The notes below the pieces were generated by a model. That model was not told the origin of the DNA and ran no database searches. It saw only the letters and a program-made list of their open reading frames with translations. This document shows positions 42,715 to 51,215 of a DNA stretch of 64,000 bases, piece after piece; position 1 is the first letter of the stretch, and every line of letters begins with the position of its first letter. Location of the stretch: contig CAWJGC010000008.1 of assembly GCA_963842355.1 (NCBI GenBank), forward strand, positions 248,001 to 312,000, given 5' to 3'. The translations under genes and the position numbers were made by a program. The DNA comes from JASHPR01 sp963842355. Its GTDB lineage: Bacteria; Actinomycetota; Actinomycetes; Streptosporangiales; Streptosporangiaceae.

Positions 42715-43832
42715 ACCCCCAGCCTGATGACACGCTGGCCCAGCTCACCGCGGCCGGGGTGTCGGTGTGGCTCGATGACATCAGCCGGGACCGCCTGACC
42801 ACCGGGAACCTGGAGACGCTGATCCGGGACTTTCACGTGCGCGGCGTGACGTCCAACCCCACGATCTTCGAGAAGGCGATCTCCGGGGGCTCCGCGTACC
42901 AGGCGCAGATCGCCGACCTCGCGACGCGCGGGGTCGGCGTCGACGAGGCGGTCCGGTCGATCACCACCTACGACATCCGCTGGGCCTGCGATGTGCTACG
43001 CCCGGTCTACGACCAGACGGCGGGCCTCGACGGCCGGGTCTCCATCGAGGTGGACCCGCGGATCGCCAGGGACACGGCCAAGAGCATCGCCGAGGCCCGC
43101 GCGCTGTGGTGGCTGGTGGACCGGCCCAACCTGTTCATCAAGATCCCCGCCACCGTCGAGGGGCTGCCCGCCATCAGCCAGTGCCTGTCCGAGGGGATCA
43201 GCATCAACGTGACGCTGATCTTCTCGCTGCAGCGCTACGGCGAGGTCATCGACGCGTTCATGGCCGGCCTGGAGAACGCGGCCGGCCACGATGTCTCGCA
43301 GATCGCCTCGGTGGCGTCCTTCTTCGTCAGCCGGGTCGACACCGAGGTCGACGACAGGCTCGACAAGCTGGGCACGCCCGAGGCCGAAGCCTTGCGCGGC
43401 CAGGCGGCCCTGGCCAACGCGCGGCTCGCCTACGAGCTTTACGAGGAGAGGTTCGCCACCTCCCGGTGGGCGGCGCTCAGCGCGCGCGGCGCTCGCACGC
43501 AGCGGCCGCTCTGGGCCTCGACCAGCACCAAGGACCCGAAGTTTTCCGACACCCTGTACGTGACCGAGCTGGTCGCACCGAACACGGTGAACACCATGCC
43601 GGAGGCGACGCTGCACGCGACCCAGGCCCACGGGCGGCTGCACGGCGACACGATCCGCGGCACCTACGCCGAGTCCAGGCGAGTGTTCGAGCGACTCGAG
43701 GGCCTGGGCATCAGCTACGACGACGTGGTGACCGTGCTGGAGAACCAGGGCGTGGAGAAGTTCGCCGCGTCGTGGAACGGACTGCTGGAGACGATCAAGA
43801 GCGAGATGAACGCGACGGCGAGCAGCCGGTGA
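42711..43832 (+). CDS. tal: Transaldolase
   Basis: A 373-residue transaldolase that exchanges a three-carbon unit between sugar phosphates. GVTSNPTIFEKAISGG is the family start signature and NLFIKIPATVEGLPA holds the Schiff-base lysine. INVTLIFSLQRYGEVIDAFM and TSTKDPKFSDTLYVTELV follow. The length is that of the long actinobacterial form. ATG 42711 overlaps the tkt stop and has GAGGAG in front. Confidence 0.96.
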   Translation: MNPQPDDTLAQLTAAGVSVWLDDISRDRLTTGNLETLIRDFHVRGVTSNPTIFEKAISGGSAYQAQIADLATRGVGVDEAVRSITTYDIRWACDVLRPVYDQTAGLDGRVSIEVDPRIARDTAKSIAEARALWWLVDRPNLFIKIPATVEGLPAISQCLSEGISINVTLIFSLQRYGEVIDAFMAGLENAAGHDVSQIASVASFFVSRVDTEVDDRLDKLGTPEAEALRGQAALANARLAYELYEERFATSRWAALSARGARTQRPLWASTSTKDPKFSDTLYVTELVAPNTVNTMPEATLHATQAHGRLHGDTIRGTYAESRRVFERLEGLGISYDDVVTVLENQGVEKFAASWNGLLETIKSEMNATASSR

Positions 43833-43863
43833 GCAGGGGGGTTTGGCGGGGCGGAGGAACAGC

Positions 43864-45396
43864 ATGACCACGAATCCGCTGCGCGACCCCCGGGACCGCA
43901 GGATCCCCAGGGTCGCGGGCCCCTGTGTCCTGGTGCTCTTCGGCGTGACCGGCGACCTGGCCAGCAAGAAGCTGCTGCCCGCCATCTATGACCTGGCGAA
44001 CCGCGGCCTGCTGCCGCCCGGGTTCTCGCTGGTCGGCTTCGCCCGGCGGGACTGGGAGGACGAGGACTTCGCGCAGCTCACCCACGACGCGATCAAGGCG
44101 CACGCGCGCACGCCGTTCCGTGAAGCGGTCTGGCAGCAGGTGAGCGAGGGCGTACGGTTCGTGCCCGGCGAGTTCGCCGACGACGAGGCGTTCGACCGGC
44201 TCGCCGAGACCGTCGCCCAGCTCGACGCTGAGCGCGGCACCGGCGGGAACTACGCCTTCTACCTGTCGGTCCCGCCGAAGGCCTTTCCCCAGGTAGTCCG
44301 CCAGCTCAAGCGCTCCGGGCTGTCCACGCCCCCCGACGGCGGCCGGTACCGGCCGTGGCGCCGGGTCGTGATCGAGAAGCCGTTCGGGCACGACCTGGCC
44401 AGCGCCCGCGAGCTGAACGCGATACTGGAAGCGGTGTTCCCGGCGGACTCGGTCTTCCGCATCGACCACTACCTGGGCAAGGAGACGGTCCAGAACATCC
44501 TGGCCCTGCGGTTCGCCAACACCCTGTTCGAGCCGATCTGGAACCGGGGCTACGTGGACCACGTCCAGATCACGATGGCGGAGGACATCGGCATCGGCGG
44601 CCGGGCCGGGTACTACGACGGCATCGGCGCGGCCCGCGACGTGATCCAGAACCACCTGCTGCAACTTCTCGCCCTGACCGCGATGGAGGAGCCGGTGTCC
44701 TTCGACGCCGACTCGCTGCGCGCGGAAAAGGAGAAGACCCTGTCCGCGGTCAAGATCCCCGAGGACCTCGCGGTCGGCACGGCCCGCGGCCAGTACTCCG
44801 CAGGCTGGCAGGGCGGGATCGAGGTGCCCGGCTACCTGGAGGAGGACGGCATCCCGGCCGACTCGGTCACCGAGACCTACGCGGCCGTGCGCCTGGAGGT
44901 CGACACCAGGCGGTGGGCCGGCGTGCCGTTCTACCTGCGCACCGGCAAACGGCTGCCGAGCCGGATGACGGAGATCGCGCTGATGTTCCAGCGCGCCCCG
45001 CACCTGCCGTTCGCGAGAACCGACACCGAGGAACTCGGGCAGAACGCGCTGGTGATCCGGGTGCAGCCGGACGAGGGCATCACGGTCAGGTTCGGCTCCA
45101 AGGTACCGGGCTCGGCGATGGAGGTGCGCGACGTGAACATGGACTTCGCCTACGGCGAGTCGTTCACCGAGTCCAGCCCCGAGGCGTACGAGCGGCTGCT
45201 GCTCGACGTGCTGGTCGGCGACCCGCCGCTGTTCCCGCGCCAGCGGGAGGTGGAGCTGTCCTGGAAGATCCTCGACCCGATCGAGGATTACTGGGCCGGG
45301 CACGCCAAGCCCGAGCAGTACCCGGCGGGCACGCCGGGGCCGGCTGGCGCGGACGCGCTGATCGCCCGCGACGGCCGGGCCTGGCGCCGGCTGTAG
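43864..45396 (+). CDS. zwf: Glucose-6-phosphate 1-dehydrogenase
   Basis: A 510-residue enzyme of the first oxidative pentose phosphate step. The NADP-binding loop is FGVTGDLASKKLLPAIY, and the substrate/catalytic motif FRIDHYLGKETVQNILALRF contains the active-site His. WRRVVIEKPFGHDL is also present. ATG 43864 follows GGAGGAA. In actinobacteria activity depends on the assembly protein OpcA, encoded next. Confidence 0.97.
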   Translation: MTTNPLRDPRDRRIPRVAGPCVLVLFGVTGDLASKKLLPAIYDLANRGLLPPGFSLVGFARRDWEDEDFAQLTHDAIKAHARTPFREAVWQQVSEGVRFVPGEFADDEAFDRLAETVAQLDAERGTGGNYAFYLSVPPKAFPQVVRQLKRSGLSTPPDGGRYRPWRRVVIEKPFGHDLASARELNAILEAVFPADSVFRIDHYLGKETVQNILALRFANTLFEPIWNRGYVDHVQITMAEDIGIGGRAGYYDGIGAARDVIQNHLLQLLALTAMEEPVSFDADSLRAEKEKTLSAVKIPEDLAVGTARGQYSAGWQGGIEVPGYLEEDGIPADSVTETYAAVRLEVDTRRWAGVPFYLRTGKRLPSRMTEIALMFQRAPHLPFARTDTEELGQNALVIRVQPDEGITVRFGSKVPGSAMEVRDVNMDFAYGESFTESSPEAYERLLLDVLVGDPPLFPRQREVELSWKILDPIEDYWAGHAKPEQYPAGTPGPAGADALIARDGRAWRRL

Positions 45397-45401
45397 GTCG
45401 C

Positions 45402-45452
45402 TCGCGGAGCTTGCTCCGCGGCGGGGGGTTACCGGGGGGTCGTCCCCCCTAG
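45402..45452. repeat. Dispersed GC-rich hairpin element, full copy
   Basis: Two parts: a perfect hairpin GCGGAGCTTGCTCCGC (45404-45419), then a G-run, TTACC, a G-run and GTCGTCCCCCC that can fold as a second stem. It fills the zwf-opcA gap. The same structure occurs at 53765-53816 inside cysH, and its second half at 34321. Confidence 0.7.
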
Positions 45453-45468
45453 GGCTTCAGGAGGCACG

Positions 45469-46377
45469 ATGATGATCGACCTGACCGATACCACCACCCG
45501 TGCCATCTACGACGCGCTGACCCGGGCACGGGACCAGATGGGCGGGCCCACCACGGGCATGGTGCTCAACTTGATCATCATGACCGACGAGGCCGCCCAG
45601 TACGACGCGGTCCGCGCGGCGAGCCAGGCGTCCCGCGAGCACCCCTGCCGCGTTCTGGCCGTGATCGCCCGGGATCCCGGCGCCGAGCCCCGGCTCGACG
45701 CCGAGATCAGGACCGGTGAGGGCGCACCGGGGCAGACCGTGCTGCTGCGGATCTACGGGCCGATGGGACTGCACGCGGACTCGGTGGTCCTGCCGCTGCT
45801 GGTGCCCGACACCCCGGTCGTGACCTGGTGGCCGCGCGCCGGACCCTCGGTACCATCCGGCGATCCGCTCGGCATGCTCGCCCAGCGCCGGGTGACCGAC
45901 GCGGCGGCGGCCCCCGAGCCGGCCGAGGCCCTCACCGCCCTCGCGGCCGGCTACCGCCCCGGGGACACCGACCTGAGCTGGACCCGGGCCAGCACGTGGC
46001 GTTCCGTTCTGGCTGCGACCCTGGACCAGCCGCACGGCGAGATCACCGGCGGCTCGGTGACCGCCGAGGCGCGGAACCCGAGCGCGGACCTGGTCGCGGC
46101 GTGGCTGGCGGAACGGCTCGAGGTGCCGTTCACCCGGGAGGTGTCCAACGGGCCCGGCATCACCGAGGTGCGGTTCGCCGTGACCGACGGGGACATCACG
46201 ATCGCCCGGCCGGACGGGCGGACCGCGTTCCTCAGCCGGCCCGGCCAGCAGGACCGGCGGGTCGCGCTGCACCGCCGGGACACCGCCGAGCTGATGGCCG
46301 AGGAGCTGCGCCGGCTCAATCCCGACGAGGTATACGGCGAGACGCTGGCCCGTTTCGCCGTCGGCATCGGGAGGTAG
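45469..46377 (+). CDS. opcA: Glucose-6-phosphate dehydrogenase assembly protein OpcA
   Basis: A 302-residue actinobacterial OpcA, needed for active Zwf. Recognised by position between zwf and pgl and by segments such as MVLNLIIMTDEAAQYDAVRA, TPVVTWWPRAGPSVPSGDPL and DLSWTRASTWRSVLAATLD. Two ATGs (45469, 45472) stand side by side with CAGGAGG upstream. The TAG stop lies within the ribosome-binding region of the next gene. Confidence 0.95.
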   Translation: MMIDLTDTTTRAIYDALTRARDQMGGPTTGMVLNLIIMTDEAAQYDAVRAASQASREHPCRVLAVIARDPGAEPRLDAEIRTGEGAPGQTVLLRIYGPMGLHADSVVLPLLVPDTPVVTWWPRAGPSVPSGDPLGMLAQRRVTDAAAAPEPAEALTALAAGYRPGDTDLSWTRASTWRSVLAATLDQPHGEITGGSVTAEARNPSADLVAAWLAERLEVPFTREVSNGPGITEVRFAVTDGDITIARPDGRTAFLSRPGQQDRRVALHRRDTAELMAEELRRLNPDEVYGETLARFAVGIGR

Positions 46378-46381
46378 CGCC

Positions 46382-47164
46382 ATCGCCGCGCCGCCCCAGG
46401 TCCTCATCCACCGTGACGAAGAGCTGCTCGCCAAAGCGGTGGCCGCCCGGCTGGTGACCAGGCTCGTGGACGCCTCCGCCGCCCGGGGGCACGCCTCGCT
46501 CGTGCTGACCGGCGGCGGTATCGGCACCCGGGTCCTCGCCGAGCTGGCCGCCGCCCCGGCCCGGGACGCCGTGGACTGGCGGCACCTGGACATCTGGTGG
46601 GGCGACGAACGGTTCCGGCCGGCCGGAGATCCCGAACGGAACGAGACCGGCGCCCGGGAGGCCCTGCTCGACCACGTCGACACCAGCCCGGACCGGGTGC
46701 ATCCGATGCCTGCCTCCGACGGCCCCGACGGCCCCGACCCGGAGGCGGCGGCCGCGCGGTACGCGGGCTGGCTGCTCGCCGCTGCGCAGCCGGAGGATCA
46801 CAGCCAGGTCCCCTCCTTTGACGTGCTCCTGCTCGGCATCGGACCGGAGGGGCACGTCGCCTCGCTCTTCCCGGGGATGCCCGCGCTGTACGAGGAACGC
46901 ACGGTCGTGGCCGTGCACGGCGCGCCCAAGCCGCCGCCCACCCGGCTGACCCTGACGCTCCCGGCCATCACGGCGGCTCGCGAGGTCTGGATCATCGCCT
47001 CCGGGCCGGACAAGGCCGGGGCGATCCGGCTGGCTCTGTCGTCGGCCGGCCCGGTGCAGGTGCCCGCGGCGGCCGCGCGCGGCAGGCAGCAGACGCTGTT
47101 CCTGCTCGACCGGGACGCGGCGGCCCGCGTGCCCCCGCAGCTCGGCCGCCTCGCCTCCCCCTGA
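46382..47164 (+). CDS. pgl: 6-phosphogluconolactonase, apparent ATC start
   Basis: A 260-residue lactonase (DevB/NagB-like fold) hydrolysing 6-phosphogluconolactone. Motifs are LVLTGGGIGTRVLAEL, WWGDERFRPAGDPERN and LLLGIGPEGHVASLFPG. The conserved N-terminal stretch QVLIHRDEELLAKAVAARL lies upstream of the first recognised start (GTG 46439). In that frame there is no ATG, GTG or TTG between the end of opcA and GTG 46439; ATC 46382 stands 7 nt after GGGAGG, exactly where a start is expected. Either a rare AUC start is used or the sequence has an error. Confidence 0.88.
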   Translation: MAAPPQVLIHRDEELLAKAVAARLVTRLVDASAARGHASLVLTGGGIGTRVLAELAAAPARDAVDWRHLDIWWGDERFRPAGDPERNETGAREALLDHVDTSPDRVHPMPASDGPDGPDPEAAAARYAGWLLAAAQPEDHSQVPSFDVLLLGIGPEGHVASLFPGMPALYEERTVVAVHGAPKPPPTRLTLTLPAITAAREVWIIASGPDKAGAIRLALSSAGPVQVPAAAARGRQQTLFLLDRDAAARVPPQLGRLASP

Positions 47165-47344
47165 CGGGCCGGGGTGAGCGGGCCCCTGGCGCGCAGCCGC
47201 CCCGGATAACGGAAGTGCCGGGAACAATCGATCGCATAACTGCCGGAAATGGGTCTCCTCAAAGCAGCCGTCGGGCGTTACGCTCAGGACAGATCTTCCA
47301 CTTGGTTCTGCTGAGCCATCTGTGAAGAGAAGGAAGGTACGTAC

Positions 47345-47515
47345 ATGGCCGTATTTGTACCTGTTTCTTCATGTCGCATGGCTGTCGTTGCCGGGCTAGT
47401 CGCCCCGGGCTGGCAGCTCCGCGTGTTCGGCCTTTCGTGCTCCTTCCGTCAATCCGAGCGCCTGCCCTGCTCCGCGGGCGATAAGCCAGGAGGTCCGGCC
47501 GGCGCAAGCCCGTAG
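47345..47515 (+). CDS. Possible 56-aa leader ORF before the acetate transporter
   Basis: ATG 47345 with GGAAGG about 8 nt upstream opens a 56-codon frame. The product starts MAVFVPVSSCRMAVVAGLV and ends Gly/Pro-rich. Its TAG (47513-47515) falls on the ribosome-binding site (GGAGGG) of the following gene, so its translation could influence initiation there. No family recognised; coding status is uncertain. The gap upstream (47165-47344) holds no gene that I can see. Confidence 0.4.
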   Translation: MAVFVPVSSCRMAVVAGLVAPGWQLRVFGLSCSFRQSERLPCSAGDKPGGPAGASP

Positions 47516-47526
47516 GAGGGAATCTC

Positions 47527-48192
47527 TTGTCCACCACAGAGCAAGCTCCTGTTACCTCACCACCGGCAACCGGCGTAGCCGATCCCGCCCCGCTCGGCCT
47601 GGCGGCTTTCGCCCTGACCACGTTCTTGCTGTCCGCGATCAACGCAGGCTGGGCCAAGCACAGCACGGGAGGTTTCTGGTGGTCCTACGCGATCGCCTAC
47701 GGCGGCATCATCCAGCTGCTGGCCGGCATGTGGGAGTTCCGTAACCGGAACGTGTTCGGCGCGACCGCGTTCTCCACCTACGGCGGGTTCTGGATCGGCC
47801 TTGGCCTGTGGCTGCACTTCGTAGCCCCGACCGCCAAGCTTACCGACCTGGTTGCGCTGAACCGGGATCTCGGCTGGATCCTGCTGGCGTTCGCCATCTT
47901 CAACACCTACATGCTGCTGTGGACCCTGGCGCTCAACTGGGCGGTGTTCGGGGTGTTCCTGACCCTGGAGGTGACCGAGATACTCCTGTTCATCGGGAAC
48001 TTCACCACCAAGCACGCGGCCCTGCCACCGTTCAACGTCACTCCCCTCCCCGGGTTGATCGCGGCCGGCGGCATCGCCGGCATCGTGACCGCCGCGGTGG
48101 CCTGGTACACCTCGGCGGCTGGCGTGATCAACGGGATGAGGGGCAGGCCGGTCTTGCCGGTCGGCCGCCCGCTGTTCGGGCCCGGCGACTGA
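47527..48192 (+). CDS. Acetate/succinate transporter of the GPR1/FUN34/YaaH (SatP) family
   Basis: A 221-residue membrane protein with six helices. The family signature near the start is DPAPLGLAAFALTTFLLSA (as NPAPLGL in relatives), with QLLAGMWEFRNRNVFGATAF following. It probably takes up acetate or related short acids with protons. The start is TTG 47527, supported by GGAGGG 6 nt upstream and by the protein beginning STTEQ. A small ORF ends at its ribosome-binding site. Confidence 0.92.
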   Translation: MSTTEQAPVTSPPATGVADPAPLGLAAFALTTFLLSAINAGWAKHSTGGFWWSYAIAYGGIIQLLAGMWEFRNRNVFGATAFSTYGGFWIGLGLWLHFVAPTAKLTDLVALNRDLGWILLAFAIFNTYMLLWTLALNWAVFGVFLTLEVTEILLFIGNFTTKHAALPPFNVTPLPGLIAAGGIAGIVTAAVAWYTSAAGVINGMRGRPVLPVGRPLFGPGD

Positions 48193-48266
48193 CACCAAGC
48201 CGACCGGGCCGTCCGGGTCCCGGGGACTTCGCGACGTCCCCGGGACCTGGCCTGTCGCGGCGCCGG

Positions 48267-48272
48267 TAGCGT
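48267..48272 (+). promoter_or_regulatory. Leaderless -10 box for the MscS-like gene
   Basis: TAGCGT matches TANNNT and ends 6 nt before GTG 48279; no ribosome-binding site is present. Confidence 0.45.
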
Positions 48273-48278
48273 AGGCAC

Positions 48279-49154
48279 GTGGATCTTCAGGAAAGACTCC
48301 AGCTCGATGCGGCCCGCCAGCACGTGGCCAAGGTCAAGGCGCGCGCCAGGCCGTGGCGGTCCATCTTCGCCCTCGTCCTGGCCCTGATCGCGGCGGCCGT
48401 CTCGGTCCAGGCCCGAAATACCGCCGACCTGCTCGCCGTACCTATCCACGGCACCACATGGCTCAGCCCGCTGGGCCAATCCGGGAACCGGATCCTGCAA
48501 TACGGGACGGCGGTGCTGTTCTTCCTGCTCGCGGGCTCCGCCACCATCGGCCTCAGCAACAAGGCCCGGGACGTCCTGCAGCAGTCGGTCGGCACCTCGC
48601 ACGCCGGGATCGTCCGGTTCGCCATCGTCGTGACCGGGGGCCTCGCCACCATCATCGTCACGCTGCAACTGTTCAGCATCGCGGTCACCCAGCTCGTCGT
48701 GGGCGGCGCCCTGACCGGGGTCCTGGTCGGCATCGCCGCACAGCAGAGCCTGGCCAACGTCTTCGCCGGCATCGTCCTGCTGCTGGTCAGGCCGTTCCAG
48801 GTCGGCGACCAGGTCGGCATCAGGTCCGGAGCGCTGTCAGGCCTGCTCGAAGGGACGGTCAGCGAGGTCAGCGTCACCTACGTCCGGCTGGAGACCAAGA
48901 ACGGGCCGGTCCACGTGCCCAACGCCCAGGTCCTGGCGGCCGCCGTGGGACCGGCCGGGGCGATGCCGTCGCCCGTCGGCTCACCGCCGCCACCAGCCGG
49001 AACGCCGCCGGTCAGCCCGGAAAACCCGCAGGCTGGCCCGGCGGCTTTGCCGCCCGGAGCCCTCGGCACGCCTACCAGCCCGGAGGGCCCGGCGGTGCCG
49101 CAGCCTCCGGGCCAGCCCGGCGCGCCGCGCGAGGCTGACCGTCCCGGGTCCTAA
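48279..49154 (+). CDS. MscS-family mechanosensitive channel, short form with a Pro-rich tail
   Basis: A 291-residue protein. Three hydrophobic helices are followed by the pore-lining helix and beta-domain of MscS: GGALTGVLVGIAAQQSLANV, VLLLVRPFQVGDQVGI, and GTVSEVSVTYVRLETKNGPV. After VHVPNAQVL the usual C-terminal alpha/beta domain is absent; instead there is a tail of about 70 residues rich in Pro, Gly and Ala. It may release pressure during osmotic downshock. GTG 48279 looks leaderless. Confidence 0.85.
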   Translation: MDLQERLQLDAARQHVAKVKARARPWRSIFALVLALIAAAVSVQARNTADLLAVPIHGTTWLSPLGQSGNRILQYGTAVLFFLLAGSATIGLSNKARDVLQQSVGTSHAGIVRFAIVVTGGLATIIVTLQLFSIAVTQLVVGGALTGVLVGIAAQQSLANVFAGIVLLLVRPFQVGDQVGIRSGALSGLLEGTVSEVSVTYVRLETKNGPVHVPNAQVLAAAVGPAGAMPSPVGSPPPPAGTPPVSPENPQAGPAALPPGALGTPTSPEGPAVPQPPGQPGAPREADRPGS

Positions 49155-49164
49155 CCCGCGGCGC

Positions 49165-49503
49165 TCAGCGGTGACTCGCCTCGTAGCTGGCGATGACCTG
49201 CGCGGGAATCCGGCCGCGGTCGCTGACCTCGATGCCGCTGGCCTTCGCCCAGGCGCGAACCTGGGCGCTGTGCTGACGGTGAGCCGCCGTTCTGCGCTTG
49301 GTCCGCGTCACCCGGCCGGTCACCTTGCGCGCGTGGCCGGCAAACCGCTTGAGCGTGTCGTCGAACTTCTGACTATGCTTCTCACATAGGTCAATCTCAT
49401 AATCCCGGCCGTCCAGGCTGAACGCACGCGTCAGGTGCTCGCCTTCCGGGATCTCTTTTGAGTCGTAGTCACAGGCGAATGTGACTGAGACCTTCTGAGC
49501 CAC
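49165..49503 (-). CDS. lsr2: Lsr2 nucleoid-bridging protein
   Basis: A 112-residue Lsr2, the actinobacterial H-NS-like silencer of AT-rich DNA. The N-terminal dimerisation part is MAQKVSVTFACDYDSKEIPE, and the C-terminal AT-hook-like DNA-binding part is AWAKASGIEVSDRGRIPAQV, with the RGR core. The middle is longer and more basic than in minimal Lsr2 (KVTGRVTRTKRR). The strong purine-rich site GGGGGAAGGGGGAG precedes the ATG. Relevant here because the lower-GC island at 13.2-16.6 kb would be a natural target. Confidence 0.95.
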   Translation of the reverse strand: MAQKVSVTFACDYDSKEIPEGEHLTRAFSLDGRDYEIDLCEKHSQKFDDTLKRFAGHARKVTGRVTRTKRRTAAHRQHSAQVRAWAKASGIEVSDRGRIPAQVIASYEASHR

Positions 49504-49621
49504 TTAGACTCCCCCTTCCCCCCGACGCGAATATATCCCCAGGCACATAGCTTCTGTAACGGTACGCTGACCACGCGTTTCACAGCGGCTACGGATTGCC
49601 GATCCGGGAAAGCGCCCCGGG

Positions 49622-50530
49622 TCAGTCGAACGGCGCGTCCCGGTCGGCGCCTGGGTCGGCGTGCCGCCCGGCGGGCCCGCGATTACCTGGCGGCCGACCG
49701 TAGGGGAACGATTCCGGGGGCGGGCTCTGCGCCATGTCATCGGTAGCGGCGCCGCCGTAATGCGCCGGATAATCGGCCACGCCCCGGCCCGGCGCGCTCC
49801 CGTGGCCGGCCGCCGAAGTTCCGGGCGGATAATGGGCCGGCGGCGGCTCGGCCGGGAAATCCATCGGGCCTGTGCTGCCGAGGTAGCGATCGTCGCCGCG
49901 GCGCTCTGGGTAGCCGCCCGGGCCGGTGGTGCCGAGGGGGTCGGATCCACCCGGGCCGACGTCCGGATAGGAGCGGTCCGGCCGGCCGCCAGGGTAAGAC
50001 GCCTCGCCCCGGTGGCCCGGATAGGACGGGCCGGCCGGGTGGCCGGGGAGAGATGCGCCCGGGTGCCCGCCGGAGTAGGACGAATCGGAGCGGTGGCCAG
50101 GATAGAGCGCATCGCCGTAGCCCGGGGACCCCGCCAGGGGATCCGCGGCGCCGGTCAGGTACTCAGCAGGAGCGGTCAAGGGATCCGGCAGGCCGGTCAG
50201 GTACGGCATCGCGGCGGTGCCGTAGTCGGCTGGTTCGGCCTGGTTGGCATCCCCCGGGACGTCGCCGAACGCCCGGTCCGGCGCCTCCGGCTCCGGGTCC
50301 GGCGACTGCCCGCCGGGGCCGCGCCGCAGCGTCTCGACCATCCTGGGCAGGTCGTCGATGGCCAGCCGGAAGGTCCCGGTGCACATCCCGCCCTGCCAGA
50401 TGCTCAGGACCGCCACTCCGGTGTCCGCGTACCAGCTCAGCCGCATACTGCGGGAATTGCCCCTGACGTCGAAGAAGACCTCGCCCAGGCGGGGCAGCGG
50501 GGCCGCATCCGATGCCGACATGCTGCCCAT
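49622..50530 (-). CDS. Conserved actinobacterial protein with a Tyr/Pro/Gly-rich repeat tail
   Basis: A 302-residue protein of unknown function. The first about 75 residues are a compact domain (GEVFFDVRGNSRSMRLSWYA, VAVLSIWQGGMCTGTFRLAI, DDLPRMVETLRRG) that I recall next to WhiB-type genes in other actinomycetes. The rest is low-complexity, with imperfect repeats of the type SYPGHRGEASYPGGRPDRSY, and is probably disordered. Start ATG 50530 or ATG 50521. It is divergent from whiB. No enzymatic motif is seen. Confidence 0.75.
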   Translation of the reverse strand: MGSMSASDAAPLPRLGEVFFDVRGNSRSMRLSWYADTGVAVLSIWQGGMCTGTFRLAIDDLPRMVETLRRGPGGQSPDPEPEAPDRAFGDVPGDANQAEPADYGTAAMPYLTGLPDPLTAPAEYLTGAADPLAGSPGYGDALYPGHRSDSSYSGGHPGASLPGHPAGPSYPGHRGEASYPGGRPDRSYPDVGPGGSDPLGTTGPGGYPERRGDDRYLGSTGPMDFPAEPPPAHYPPGTSAAGHGSAPGRGVADYPAHYGGAATDDMAQSPPPESFPYGRPPGNRGPAGRHADPGADRDAPFD

Positions 50531-50889
50531 GGTTACCCTGAACCATTGGCTTTGTCCAGTTCGTTGATGAGGGCATGGGAGTAACCGCAGCAGGATCGGC
50601 CGAGGCCGCGGCAGAAGGCAACAGCCAGTTTGACGATCTCGCCTGCGCGAGCGCCGGCCCTGATGGCATGATGATTCGTCGGCTCGCTGATTTGGCCGGC
50701 TCCATGGCAGCCGCTTCGCGTACCCGGCGACGGCCCGTACCCGCGGGAACACCACGACGCTGCAGCGCGTTGCACAGTCGACGGGGCGAATGCCGCATCA
50801 CGCGAGATTGTGCGTCCAGCTTCATCCGGCGAGCCGGACGCTCCGCTGGGCGAGGAACTACACGGTGAGCTGGTTGAGGAGAGTTATCC
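50531..50889. other. Divergent gap between the repeat-tail gene and whiB
   Basis: About 360 bp between divergent starts. The short ORFs crossing it lack ribosome-binding sites and family features. It must hold promoters for both flanking genes, but I cannot point to convincing -10/-35 pairs. whiB has GAGGAGAG just before its ATG. Confidence 0.5.
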
Positions 50890-51189
50890 ATGTCTGAGGT
50901 ACGCCGTCAGGCCGCCTTGATGCCGCGACCGAACTGGGGCTGGCAAGACGACGCTGCGTGCCGTGGTAAGGACGTCGTGCTCTTCTTCGGCCCTGATGGC
51001 GAGCGGCAGCCCGAGCGCGATATCCGCGAGCGGAAGGCCAAGGCCGTGTGCGCGGCGTGTCCGGTCCGCTCCGATTGCCTGAGCTACGCCGTGGGCCGCC
51101 CGGAGAAGTACGGCACCTGGGGCGGGCTCAACGAGGACGAGCGGTCGGCCGAGCGGCGCCGCCGGATGCGCAGGGCGAACGCGGCCTGA
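50890..51189 (+). CDS. WhiB-family Fe-S transcription factor
   Basis: A 99-residue Wbl protein. Four cluster-binding cysteines are visible: one in DDAACRGKD and three in VCAACPVRSDCLSYA (C-x2-C-x5-C). The turn and basic tail follow: GTWGGLNEDERSAERRRRMR. It acts with the primary sigma factor on developmental or stress promoters. Which Wbl class it belongs to cannot be decided without alignment, though the short form with extended basic C-terminus resembles WhiB1/WhiB2-like proteins. Confidence 0.95.
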   Translation: MSEVRRQAALMPRPNWGWQDDAACRGKDVVLFFGPDGERQPERDIRERKAKAVCAACPVRSDCLSYAVGRPEKYGTWGGLNEDERSAERRRRMRRANAA

Positions 51190-51215
51190 TCCTCCCCGCA
51201 GCGGACAATGGACGC

